Positions 10,430-20,014 of a DNA stretch of 64,000 bases are shown here, one piece after another. A program made the position numbers and the translations under genes. The stretch's first letter is position 1. Every line of letters begins with the position of its first letter. Below the pieces are notes generated by a model. It was not told the DNA's origin. It was given only the letters and a program-made list of their open reading frames with translations, and made no database searches. Location of the stretch: NCBI GenBank assembly GCA_030704615.1, contig CM060733.1, forward strand, positions 53,260,001 to 53,324,000, in the 5' to 3' direction. This DNA comes from Takakia lepidozioides. Its lineage: Eukaryota; Streptophyta; Takakiopsida; Takakiales; Takakiaceae.

Positions 10430-11823
10430 TTCTAGCTGCTGAAGCCGGTTGGCCATGCCTTGGTCAACCCTGACCTCCGCGTCCTTGGCCACGTTGAGCT
10501 TGCCCTTGGCCTCGTGGCTGGCCACCTCGTCCTCTGGGCTGCTCCACCTCGCCCCCGGCCACCATTGTTCCCTTGGAACTGGCCTGGGCGCAACTCAGGA
10601 TGCAAAATAACACTGGCCTCTCCATGCCCGTGTTTGCCACAATGCCCACACTGTAACTGTGCAGGCTGTGCATGTGCCGGCCCTTTGCCTCCCTCTGGCA
10701 ATCCTTCTTGACATGGGGTCCTCCACATGTCCAGCACACCACATCCGCCCGTTGTTGGCCAGCAAATGAAGGGAGAGACCCCTGCATCTGAGGTCCTCTC
10801 TGCCCTTCCCTGAGCTTCACCTGAGCCCCCTTGTTGCCTTGAGCACGTGAGGTAGTGGTTGGCTAGGAGCACCACTACCCCGTGGTGTCTCCTTAGCAAA
10901 TCCCACCATGACCACTCGTTCCTCCACCATGTTGAGCTCTATCCGCTCTGCCAGCAAAAACACATTTGCTAAGGTGGGTTGGGCCGCTTGTAGGAGAGTT
11001 GCATCCCGCACCCTTCTCCTCAGCTCCTTGTCCAATATCCCATACCAGAATTGGACTGCCTGAGCTTCCGTAACCCTTGGGTTACATTTATCAAGCGCCT
11101 CATGCGAGTGAAAGCCTCCCTCAAGCTCTCGGTCGCTTCCGTTGGAACTCTTGCAAGCTCCGCAACTTCTCTGTCCTCACCCCTTGGTAGTTCCCTCTCA
11201 ACTCTTCGAAGAACTCCACAACAGGGTTGAAGGCAGGCACGGGTGCTAGTGCTGGTGCGGTAGTGGCTTGGGTGGACGTCGTAGCTACTGTACCACCAGT
11301 CCCACTGCTTGCTGAAGCTGCCGGTGCAGCGGCAGGTGTAGCCACTGCCCTCGTGGCTCTAGTGCCCCTAGTGATGGAGACATAGTCGGGTGACCAGTAC
11401 ATCCTCCACTCCTCGATCTCAACCTCATGCCCCCGCCTGAACTCATGGTAATCATCCATAGGCGGCCCCTCAAGGTGCTGAAACAGCCCCTTCCATGCCA
11501 TGAAAGGCGTAAATAGTTGTGGATTGCATTTGCTGCAAATCACACCAACTATCAAACTCTTGGATAAAATCATCCACTCGATGGTGCCCACCGCCCCAGA
11601 GTACCTTCGTGGCCCCTTGGTAGCTCCATACATCTCCTCCATTGTGTCCCACAACAATGGCAAAGAAAACAACTTGCACCGCCGGTATGAGTCCTCCTGA
11701 TTCACAATCCGAATCAGAACCTTCCGTAGAAGACACAGGAGGTGAAGGTGGCCTAAACCGCACACCTCGTCTCGTGTACCCACTAGTATCGCTAGTGCTC
11801 GAACCGGGCACTGTCCCCAGCAA
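10430..11823 (-). pseudogene. Element B Gag with zinc knuckle (frameshifted)
   Basis: Several overlapping open frames together make a Gag. A possible start Met is at 11823, followed by a Ser/Pro-rich N-terminus. A capsid-like segment comes next (VDDFIQEFDSWC, then FMAWKGLFQHLEGPPMDDY after a shift near 11500). Then follow an Ala/Thr-rich linker, a leucine-rich segment (RVRDATLLQAAQPTLANVFL near 10950-11020) and a CCHC zinc knuckle CWTCGGPHVKKDC (10698-10736) with a second, less regular CGHCGKHGHG. The C-terminus is rich in RG/QG repeats. Zinc knuckles bind the element RNA during packaging. At least three frameshifts break it. Confidence 0.8.
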
Positions 11824-12469
11824 CTAGTGGCACCTCCGTGTTGACACTCAACCGGTCATGAACATGTCCCTAACCCCCTCTTCACAAGGTAACCGGGTAG
11901 AGAACCTGTTGCGGCTTATGGTTTGGAATACTAAGTTCCTAACATAGCCTACACCTGTACCTGCATCCACCGCAAGCACTCCTATGGTTGGCTGGTCATC
12001 ACCTCCAACCTCACCACAGGAGAAACAATGATGGTCTGGCTGGTCATCCCCAGCCTCACCATCGACAGCATGTAGGACTGGCCGGTGATCAAATCCGGAC
12101 CAATCACCTATAAAAACAAGCGCCCACACAAAACTAGCATGGCGCACAGTCAAGCATGCAGGTATGGAGGGGATCCAAACAAGAAATCAGATCGACAACC
12201 CCCACACCAAAAACAACTCCACGGTGTTGCTCCTGCAAGGACACCCAGCCCAAACCCGGACTGACTCTTGCCTCCACCTACGGAAAGGTCTTGGCCTAAT
12301 GAGAGGGTGGAAACTACGAGGAAGAGAAGCTAAAGCAATGCCTAACCCCAGCATGCCTCATCCCAACACTCTGCCTCTCCTCTCCCTCACTTGCATGACC
12401 ATGGGAATATCATGAAGATACTCCTCAAACCGCCCTCCACGAGCTTCAAAATTCGGCCTTCCAGACCAC

Positions 12470-13370
12470 ATGCCAGTCCTTAGGCAGTCCACCAGTGCCT
12501 CCACGAGTCAGCACAGGCCGTCCACAGGTCAACACGGGCCACCACAGACCAGCACAGGCCCACACAGCTCACTGGTCACAGCCCCTCACAGCCGTCACAC
12601 ACACCTCAAGGCCTCAGGCACGGCCTGTCACAGCCCCTCACAGCCCTCACACAGCCAGCCCCAAAGGCCTGGGTCAAACAACAAAACAGCCTGTCACAGC
12701 TCCCGCCACAACCTGTCACACAGCCCGTCACTCCCCACAGCTCAGGGCCATCCTATCACAGCCCCTCACAGCCCCGTCACAGCCACACAGGCCCCAAGGC
12801 CCCTGGGCCTCAGCCTTCACAGCCTGATACAAGCCCGTCACAGCCCCACAGGCCCAGGGCACAGCCTGTCACAGCCCATCACAGCCCTCACAGCCTGTCA
12901 CAGCCTGTCACACAGCTTGCCACACAGCCTGTCACAGCCCGTCACAGCCCCACACTCCAAGGGCACAGCCTGTCAACAGCCCATCACAGCCCGTCACACA
13001 CACCAGCTCCACAGGGCACAGGCACAGCCTGTCACAGCCCATCACACACAGCCTTTCACACCACACAGCTTGCCACAGCCCATCACACAGCCCGTCACAG
13101 CCCCCCACAGGCCACTGGTCACAGCCTGTCACAGCCTCACAATAAACCAGCCCTCACATCAGCTCGCCACCCACACGCCACACACACAGCTGCACAACAA
13201 AAAAAAACACAACACAAATCCTGAAACAAACAGACACAGCCCTCACAGCCCCACAGGGCACAGGCACAGCCTGTCACAGCCCCTCACAAGCCCCTCATGC
13301 CCGTCACACAAACAAGCTTGCCACAGCCTGTCACAGCCCCACACATGGCCGCTCTGGCAGTTTCGCCATT
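12470..13370. repeat. CACAGCC/CTGTCACAGCC-type tandem repeat in element B leader
   Basis: About 900 bp is built from variants of CTGTCACAGCCC and CTCACAGCCC in loose tandem order, with occasional ACAGGCC and CACACAC interruptions. It produces long repetitive open frames on both strands that are not genes. It lies inside element B between the 5' LTR segment and gag, so it belongs to the transcribed leader of the element. Its extreme C+A bias on the plus strand (G+T on the element's coding strand) sets it apart from the flanks. Confidence 0.85.
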
Positions 13371-13449
13371 TCTCCAGGGGTTTAGCCCGCCAAGCTAGGG
13401 TTTGTGTCTCTTGGACTCTAGGCTTCTTTCCACCCGAGCTATGGTGGCT

Positions 13450-14863
13450 GTGAGGAAATCAGCAAGGTATCCTTGCTCTTTCGGCTCCCACACACCACCA
13501 TAGTAGCCCTAAGCCATGAGGTGGTTGCCACAAACCAAGCCTTCTTTCTCACTTAGCCTCCCCAAACACGCCACTAAACTCAATGGCAAACAACCAAGCC
13601 CTGCTGTTCCCAGCCCTTGTGAGCACTCATTCAAGCACTCTCATTGGCCATAACATCTGTCTTAGAGCCTATTCCAGCCCTCTACACCTGTTGCTTCAAG
13701 AGTTGCGCTCCCTTCAAGCTTGAAGTTGAAACCCCAACTCACATAGGCCCTACAAGTGCTTTTCTTTCACTCCAAGTGGAAACCAGCCCTAGACCTTCCG
13801 TTCTAGCTCTCTAAGCTTGAAAACAAAGCCTCAATGGGCTGAAGGCATGCTCCACACATGCCCCACTCTCACCATAAGAGAATCAGCTCCTTTGCTTCAT
13901 TTCTTGCACCCACAAACTGAAAATACAAGCTTCAGCAGGCTGAAAGCATGCTCTACATGCCCTACAGGGAAACAGCCCCTTCCTTCCTTCCTTGCACTCC
14001 CACACCTAAAAGTGCAAGCCTTCACCAGGCTGATAGCATGCTCCACACATACATTGCCCTCACATAAGGGAAGTCAGCCCTTCCCTCTTCCTTGCTTGCC
14101 CTCCAAGCTTGAAGATGGAAGCTTCAATGAGCTGAATACATGCTCCACACATGCAACCTCTTCACACAAGAGATATCAGCCCCTATCCTTGGCTCCTTGA
14201 TGCTCTCTAAGACAAGACTAAGCACTCCACAGCCTTTGCCAAGCTCCTGAAACCCTAAGGCTTACATTTCCAGCCACAAGACACTTCTCTTGTGGTGCAA
14301 GAGCTCTTCTTCCAAGCTCCTGAAACCCCAGGTGCACATTCCATGGCCTTGCCGCACCTCTTAGCTCCTGTTCCAGCCCTGCTCTTGCCATGACAAGAGC
14401 CCTCTCAATGCTGAAGCTCGAGATTGAAACCCAATCTCACTATACTCCACAAAGTGCATTGATTTGCCCCAAGCCAAATCAGCCCTTTCGCTTGGTCTTG
14501 CAATCCTTCACACAATGAAAGCTCGCATTCCCAGGTCCAGTTCTCAGCTTTGCCACCAAAGCCACTATAACCTGCTCTTGACTGGTCCTCTTCCCAATCG
14601 TGCTTGCTCATGCATGTACACAATCTGAAACCATCAAGGTGCTCTGGAATTACCTGCAGCATGGTGCTTTCATCTCTGAAGCTGAAGATCGAATGCCAAG
14701 GTCTACCACCTCGTAACCCACATCGCCTCCGCTTCTAACAACCAAGAGCTCCATGGTGCTCCTTGCATAACAACTTGGTTTCTCTCAATCTCAAGCAAAA
14801 ACCACAAGTGCTACAACTAACTCGTATCTAGCACTCATAGATACGAGCTCATCTTTCTCGAGT
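13450..14863. other. Long non-coding leader of element B
   Basis: There is no convincing reading frame. The sequence has recurring imperfect units around AAGCTTGAA, CTGAAAGCATGCTCCACACATGCC and TTCAGCCC (spacing about 100 bp between 13810 and 14160), suggesting old tandem duplication. Near 14821-14847 a perfect inverted repeat, CTCGTATCTA...TAGATACGAG, could form a stem-loop just inside the 5' LTR segment. I found no clear tRNA primer-binding site. Confidence 0.5.
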
Positions 14864-15179
14864 GATAAAGAAGAAGAAGACAAGCACAAGCTCACAAATC
14901 TGAAGCATAAACTCATGCATATATAACCTCATCACTCAAATACAAGTCAAGCCAAGTGCACCCCACGCCATGGGGAATCCACACTACGGCGCCATAGCTA
15001 GGCGCGGTGAGGCTCAACTCGAGAAAGATGAGCCTCATGCGCTTGCCGTGAAGATAACCACTCCAGGGCCTAAATCTGCCTTGACCCCTGGATTGACACT
15101 TGGGCCAATCCCAAATGTCAATATGTAAAAGCTAGCTATTTCCTAGCTAGTTTCACACTAGTGGTAAAATAACTTGACA
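14864..15179 (-). repeat. Element B 5' LTR segment b
   Basis: This segment is nearly identical to 3846-4160, with differences at only about three sites over 316 bp. On the minus strand it begins TGTCAAGTTATT directly after the target duplication. Segment a, which completes the 3' LTR, does not follow it; the sequence runs into the leader instead. The 5' LTR is therefore shorter than, or different in structure from, the 3' LTR. Confidence 0.85.
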
Positions 15180-16180
15180 AGTGCTTTAATAAATTTTCAT
15201 CAATGTATTCGCGTAATGCAGCCAACTCCGTCTGGGATCTGTTATAGATTGGGCCGAATGGTGGTTGGACTCCTTCTTGTAACTCAATTGCACAATCATA
15301 AGGTCGATGTTTTGGCAATATGTCTGCATTTTTCTTTTCGAAGATATATTTGAAATCTTGATATTGAACGGGTAATGTTGAAGTACCTTTGTCTGTTGTG
15401 GTCTTGATCGGAGTCGCATAAAGTGCAAATGTCGCCTCCTTTTTGGTAGCTCTCATGAAGGCTCTAGCTCCAAGAAACAGGGGTTGAATACATTTGGTAC
15501 TTTTGCATTTTTGTCTTGCCGAAATTTTTCGTGATTGCTAGTCGATGTCAGGATTATGAAGTACAAACCAGGGAAGTCCAAGGATCACAAGATTCGTTGG
15601 AGACTAGATGACATTGAAAACAATCTATGATACTTGATTTTTAAGCTTCACTTCAAAGGGGTCGAGTTTCATGGTCAACATTTCCTGATGCTAACGGTCG
15701 TCCATCGATAACTTCAACAGGAGCCGAGAATTTCTTCCTTACGAGCGTTAAATTGTATTGCTTTGCAAAGTCTTTGTAAAAAAAACACGCTGAAGCGCCC
15801 GAGTCCAAAAGTACTTCTACGGAGATATCTCGATTTTGCATCCTGATCTTTACTGGAACTGTGAAACAAGATACATGGTCTGGAGGTAGAAATAGAGTTT
15901 TTTTGGTGAGGAATTTGGGGTGTCCAGCCGCATGGTCCCTACTGTGACTGGACATCTTCGTTTTCCGACCTCCTCGTATCGAACACTTGAGGTGCCCCGA
16001 GCTTTGAATCTTCTCTTGTTGGGGCAGTTTAATGCCATGTGATTATTTTCTCCACAATAAAGGCATAATCCATTCGAGCGCCGTCTTTGTTTTTCAAGTG
16101 GCATCAATGGCTTGAATCGGACAGCCAATCTGCATAGGATCATTACCGGATGTCTGATGGATCGTTGTATTTGGTGCCGT
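15180..16180 (-). mobile_element. Element A, 5' portion: Gag zinc knuckle, protease and start of RT
   Basis: On the minus strand this holds a Gag end with the CCHC knuckle CLYCGENNHMALNC near 16035-16075 and the protease motif VEVLLDSGASACFFYKDFA near 15775-15835. After this comes the N-terminal RT leader of Ty3/gypsy elements (DILPKHRPYDCAIELQEG, then PFGPIYNRSQTELAALREYI and DENLLKH). It ends exactly at the element B insertion, and the next residues, FIRHSKSP, lie at 3630-3667. Stops and shifts show decay. The right edge meets element C at about 16165-16190. Confidence 0.88.
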
Positions 16181-16323
16181 GGAGGATCCAGCGATTTCTA
16201 AGGGCTTATAAAAATTGCTTTGCCTTCGGTTTGAAGGATTTGGGGAGTTTGAAGGGCCAGGAGATTCGTATTGATTTGGCAAGTGACACGCCAATCTTTT
16301 GAAGGCCCTACCGGTATAGTGAC

Positions 16324-18718
16324 ATGGAGAGGTCATTGATCCAGTCACGGACTATAGAGTTGTTCGAAACTGGATTGGTGGAGTTGTCAGGCGAGGAGTA
16401 TGCCTCGACAACGGTGATGCCAGCTAAGAAGGATATCTATGGCAATTGGACAGAAAGAAGGATGTGTGGGGACTATCGTCCTGTGAACCGTCAGACTAAA
16501 TACGATAGATATGTCGTGCCAACTCCAGAGGAAATCTTTGATGCCATTGGGCATGCGAAGGTGTTTAGCACATTGGACTTGTGATCCGGTTACCACCAGT
16601 TGCCAATCAAAGAGGCTGACAAACAAAAGACGACATTCTGGGGGATTGACCAACATGGGAAGGATTGCTTGTACCAATGGCGCTTCCTACCGTTTGGGTT
16701 GAAGAATGCTCCTGCAGAGTTTCAGAGGGTTATGGATAGGATTCTCGCGGGGCTAGACTTTGCCCGGTGTTACATTGATGACATCATCGTCTTTAGTGCT
16801 ACGGTTGAGGAGTATGAGAGACATTTTCAGGTGCTGTTTGAGCGCTTGAGAGCGCATAGGTTGAAATTGCACCCTGGGAAGTGCAAGTTCTTCCACAACC
16901 AGATTGAGTATCTGGGCCACATGATATACCCTAGAGGATTGGGTGTTCAAAAGACAAAGGTGGAGGCCATTGCACGCATTCCACGCCCCATAGATGTTAG
17001 CAGAGTTCGTGCTTTCATGGGGTTGGCAAACTACTCTCGACGGCTTGTCAAGGGATTTAGCAGCATTGCAAAGGCTCTTACTAAGTTGACCAAGGTGGGT
17101 CAGGAGTGGCAGTGGGAGGAGGAATAAGAGGAAGCCTTTGAGGAACTCAAGGCTCGATTGACTTCTGCACCTATTATGAGGCGGCCTATTCGGGGGTGGC
17201 CTTTCCAGCTACATACGGATTGGAGTATGCTGGGGATTGGAGCAGTGCTCACATAGATGGATGATGAGGGAAGAGAGTTCATAGTGGCATATGCTAGCCG
17301 CTCAAACAATGATGCCGATGCGAAGTATAGTTCATATGAAGGGGAGTGTCTAGCTGCGGTATGGGCAGTGACACATTTCAGATGCTACCTCCATGACAAT
17401 CTCTTCACCCTTGTCACGGATCACCAACCATTGAAGTGGTTGATAGAGTCAGACAAGCTTACAAGGAAGCTTGCACAGTAGGCACTTATGCTTCAAGAAT
17501 ACGACTTTCAGGTGGTGCATCGAGCCGGTATTGTCAATCGGGATGAAGATGGATTGAGTCGTAATCCATGCACGAGCAAGCATGATGATACTGGAACTCG
17601 GTGGCATGGTGAGACGGATGAGGAGATGGTGCCAGGATGGCATGCATCTGCTTTTTTTGTGCATCCTAGCAATGGGAGCTCAAGCTGGTCCATCCCATAG
17701 CATTGGTCATGTAGATGGTGTGCATGACGATCCGGAGATCAATGAGGAGCTTGGTGGTGCTAAGGATATACATGAAGATGCAGCAGTGTTGGCCTACCTT
17801 CAACCTGGAGAGACAACAGCCAGTGTGACTGCTAAGGAGAGAGATCGGATCCTACAACGAGCCAAAAGGTTCAAGTGGGAGGGGACTCACCTACTCCGAG
17901 TATGGGAGGATGGACGAGTGAGGATTGTGCCTCATCCAACACACCGAGCGCGATTGGTTCGCCATGCCCATGAGGAGTTGGGACATTTTGGGGTGCGACG
18001 CACTCATAGTTTGCTGCAATGACAGTACTGGTGGTGGGGCATGCACACGGATGTGCAACAGTTAGTGGCAAGGTGCATGGTGTGTGATAGGGTGCGAGCT
18101 TCATTCAATGCACCTACTCCACAATTGCATCATTTACCCATTATGGGTTTGGGCTATCGTTGGAGTCTTGACTTCGCAGGCCCATTGCCACTAACGACTC
18201 GCCATAACAAGTATGTGCTGGTGATGGTGGAACATTTCTCCAAGTGGATTGAACTGGTGACATTGCCTGACAAGGCAAGTGAGGGGGTTGCGTATGCATT
18301 CTTAGATCAAGTACTTAGCCAATTTGGTGCTCCAGCCGAGGTATTCACGGACCAGGGGAGAGAGTTATTGGGGGAGTTTTAGGCTTTGTGTGAGCAAGCC
18401 TTGATAGATCACCGCACTACTTTTCAGGATCATCCCGGGGCTGATGGCCTGGCAGAGAGGGTTGTACAAACAGTCAAGCGAGGCTTGCGCAAGTATGGCT
18501 TGCAGAAGGGACACTTAGGAGATTGGGACCTTCAGCTACCTTGGTTGGCTATGGGCTACAGGTTTAGCAAACAAGCATCACTTGCCTCGTTCTCGCCGTA
18601 TTTCCTTCTCTTTGGCCGAGAGCCAGATTTGCCTGCATCTATTCGCAGGGAAACTGCAGTAGTTCTCAACCTTGATGATCCGGATGTGTGGACACAAGCA
18701 TGTGCCCAGCGAGCATAG
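16324..18718 (+). pseudogene. Element C pol: RT, RNase H and integrase
   Basis: This is a nearly continuous polyprotein interrupted by stops: TGA at 16581 inside the LDLRSGY motif, TAA near 17126, TAG near 17479 (a Trp position), TGA near 18020, TAG near 18380 and TAG near 18716. The catalytic residues of RT (YIDD), RNase H (TDH) and integrase (D, D, E) are otherwise present, so the order and spacing are clearer here than in element B. It serves as a useful reference for judging where B is frameshifted. Confidence 0.88.
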
Positions 18719-18781
18719 TTGTTCAAGAGAGTCATGCCTATGGCTTTTGAGAACCTTGCTATTGCCTAACATCGAGACACG

Positions 18782-19201
18782 TTGAGGTACGTCACTATAC
18801 GTGGAGGGGGATATCGGCCAGGTGTTCGGCGTTTCCACCCTGGGGACTATGTGTATCTGCAGCAGACAGCGCCTACGACTTTGGATGTCACAGCAGGGCG
18901 TGTGATTCTAAGGGTCCGGGAGGTGTTGCCTTCAGGAGTGTTGGTTCTGGAGGGTCGAGATGGCATGAAATGGAAGGACCATGTGCGAAATTGTGCGCCA
19001 TGTCACCTTCCATATATGGATGGGAGGATAGATCCCAACCTTGCAGTGGTACCTGCAGGGTTGCGTTGCATGCTATGTGGGCATGCTAGTGGTGCCGCGA
19101 CCATGTTGGTGTGTGACAAATGCTCAAGGGGGTGGCACATGGGATGCTTGACACCGCCACTTGAGGAGGTTCCTAGTGGATAATGGTTGTGTCCATGATG
19201 C
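18782..19201 (+). pseudogene. Element C integrase tail with PHD finger
   Basis: The frame encodes the SH3-like tail (FHPGDYVYLQQ...GRVILRVREVLPSG) and then a PHD finger with C-M-L-C, VCDKCSRGWHMGC, TPPLEEVP and a final C-P-x-C. The final pair is spoilt by a TAA just before the conserved Trp and a TGA within the last motif. The PHD framework matches element B at every other metal ligand, so the finger was part of the common ancestor of B and C and is not a private acquisition. Confidence 0.85.
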
Positions 19202-19458
19202 CTTGGACATAGGTAGTGGGCATGACAATGGTAGAATTGACAAGTGATCCAAGGTCTAGCTGATGGGAGCTCAACGCCATGGATACTTAATTGAAGATCA
19301 TGGATTGTAGGAAGACGAGTAACGATGGGGCTACTTTTGCACCCGGCCTCTTGATCTATTGACTGTAGTTACTGGGACATGTGCGATTGAAGACCAAACG
19401 ATGATTTTATTGAGATGGATACTTGTCAGCTATCCGGTGTTAGAGGGACCTAATCACC

Positions 19459-20014
19459 AGCTAGGGGGGCGATTGTGGCATAGCTTTCTAGGATTGTGTG
19501 CTTAGAATATATGGTGGACAACAATGTATGTTGTGGCACGATGCTTAGGTGCACGACAGCTGTTATGGTTTTAGTCATGGTTAACTAGAATTACCTACTT
19601 CTAGTTAACTAGGATATTTTGGATATTTATATTTGTATTTTGTATGTTGGGACTTCATTTGGTCTCACATGCCAAGTGAGGTATCAAACCTCACTTGGGA
19701 CATGGGGATGGGTTTTCCCCTTGTGAGTGTTGAGGAGGGCTCATCTTCTTGTAGTTGAGCCTCCATGAGCCTCTCCCACCTCCATAGCTCTAGGTATTGA
19801 GAAGGAGTGTGATGAGGGCTTTGTAGGGTGGATTCCTTTAGCAAAGGTGCCCTTGGCTTGACTTAGTTTATGTGATTGAGTGGATTCATGAGTGGAGTGT
19901 TTCCATTGTGTGTTCACCTCCATTATCATTGTGGCATAGCTTTCTAGGATTGTGTGCTTAGAATGTATGGTGGACAACGATGTATGTTGTGGCACGATGC
20001 TTATGTGCACGACA
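19459..20014 (+). repeat. Element C polypurine tract and LTR with duplicated end segment
   Basis: The tract AGCTAGGGGGGCG (19459-19471) is followed by an 85 bp segment (19474-19558, TGTGGCATAG...GCACGACA). Then come GC, a 369 bp segment starting TGTTATGG (19561-19929) and a second copy of the 85 bp segment (19930-20014, three mismatches). The apparent LTR is 19561-20014. The order tract, a, GC, b, a is the same as in element B, although the segments differ in sequence. Confidence 0.8.

Larger units (their letters stand above)
3668..15179 (-). mobile_element. Element B: Ty3/gypsy retrotransposon with DNA methyltransferase and PHD finger
   Basis: This 11.5 kb LTR retrotransposon is inserted in element A. 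The outer ends are TGTCGTGCGC at the left and CTTGACA at the right on the plus strand. The target AGTG (or AAGTG) is duplicated at 3664-3667 and 15180-15183, and removing the insert rejoins A's RT in frame. Minus-strand order: 5' LTR segment, long repeat-rich leader, Gag with a zinc knuckle, aspartic protease, C5 DNA methyltransferase, RT, RNase H, integrase, PHD finger, polypurine tract and 3' LTR. Domain order PR-RT-RH-IN identifies Ty3/gypsy. The shared LTR segments (3846-4160 and 14864-15179) differ at only a few bases, which points to recent insertion. Gag, protease-MTase and pol nevertheless contain frameshifts, so this copy is not autonomous as sequenced. Confidence 0.93.
16185..20014 (+). 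mobile_element. Element C: 5'-truncated relative of element B
   Basis: The sequence matches element B from the start of RT to the end, in the opposite orientation. RT: EEYASTTVMPAKKDIYGNW, then FLPFGLKNAPAEFQ and CYIDDIIVFS near 16770-16800. RNase H: TDHQPLKWL near 17415-17445. Integrase: RLVRHAHEELGHFGVRRTH, WSLDFAGPLP, FTDQGRE and GLAERVVQTV between 17955 and 18470. Then the SH3-like part, the PHD finger, the polypurine tract and the LTR. Gag, protease and methyltransferase are absent, because the left end is truncated against element A. Many in-frame stops are single substitutions, several of them C-to-T or G-to-A. Confidence 0.9.

Noticed and set aside
12470-13453. A 327-codon open frame and overlapping opposite-strand frames
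   Set aside because: They are translations of the CACAGCC-type tandem repeat; composition is almost only Ser, Pro, His, Thr and Gln, with no domain. Repeat length and bias explain the absence of stops.
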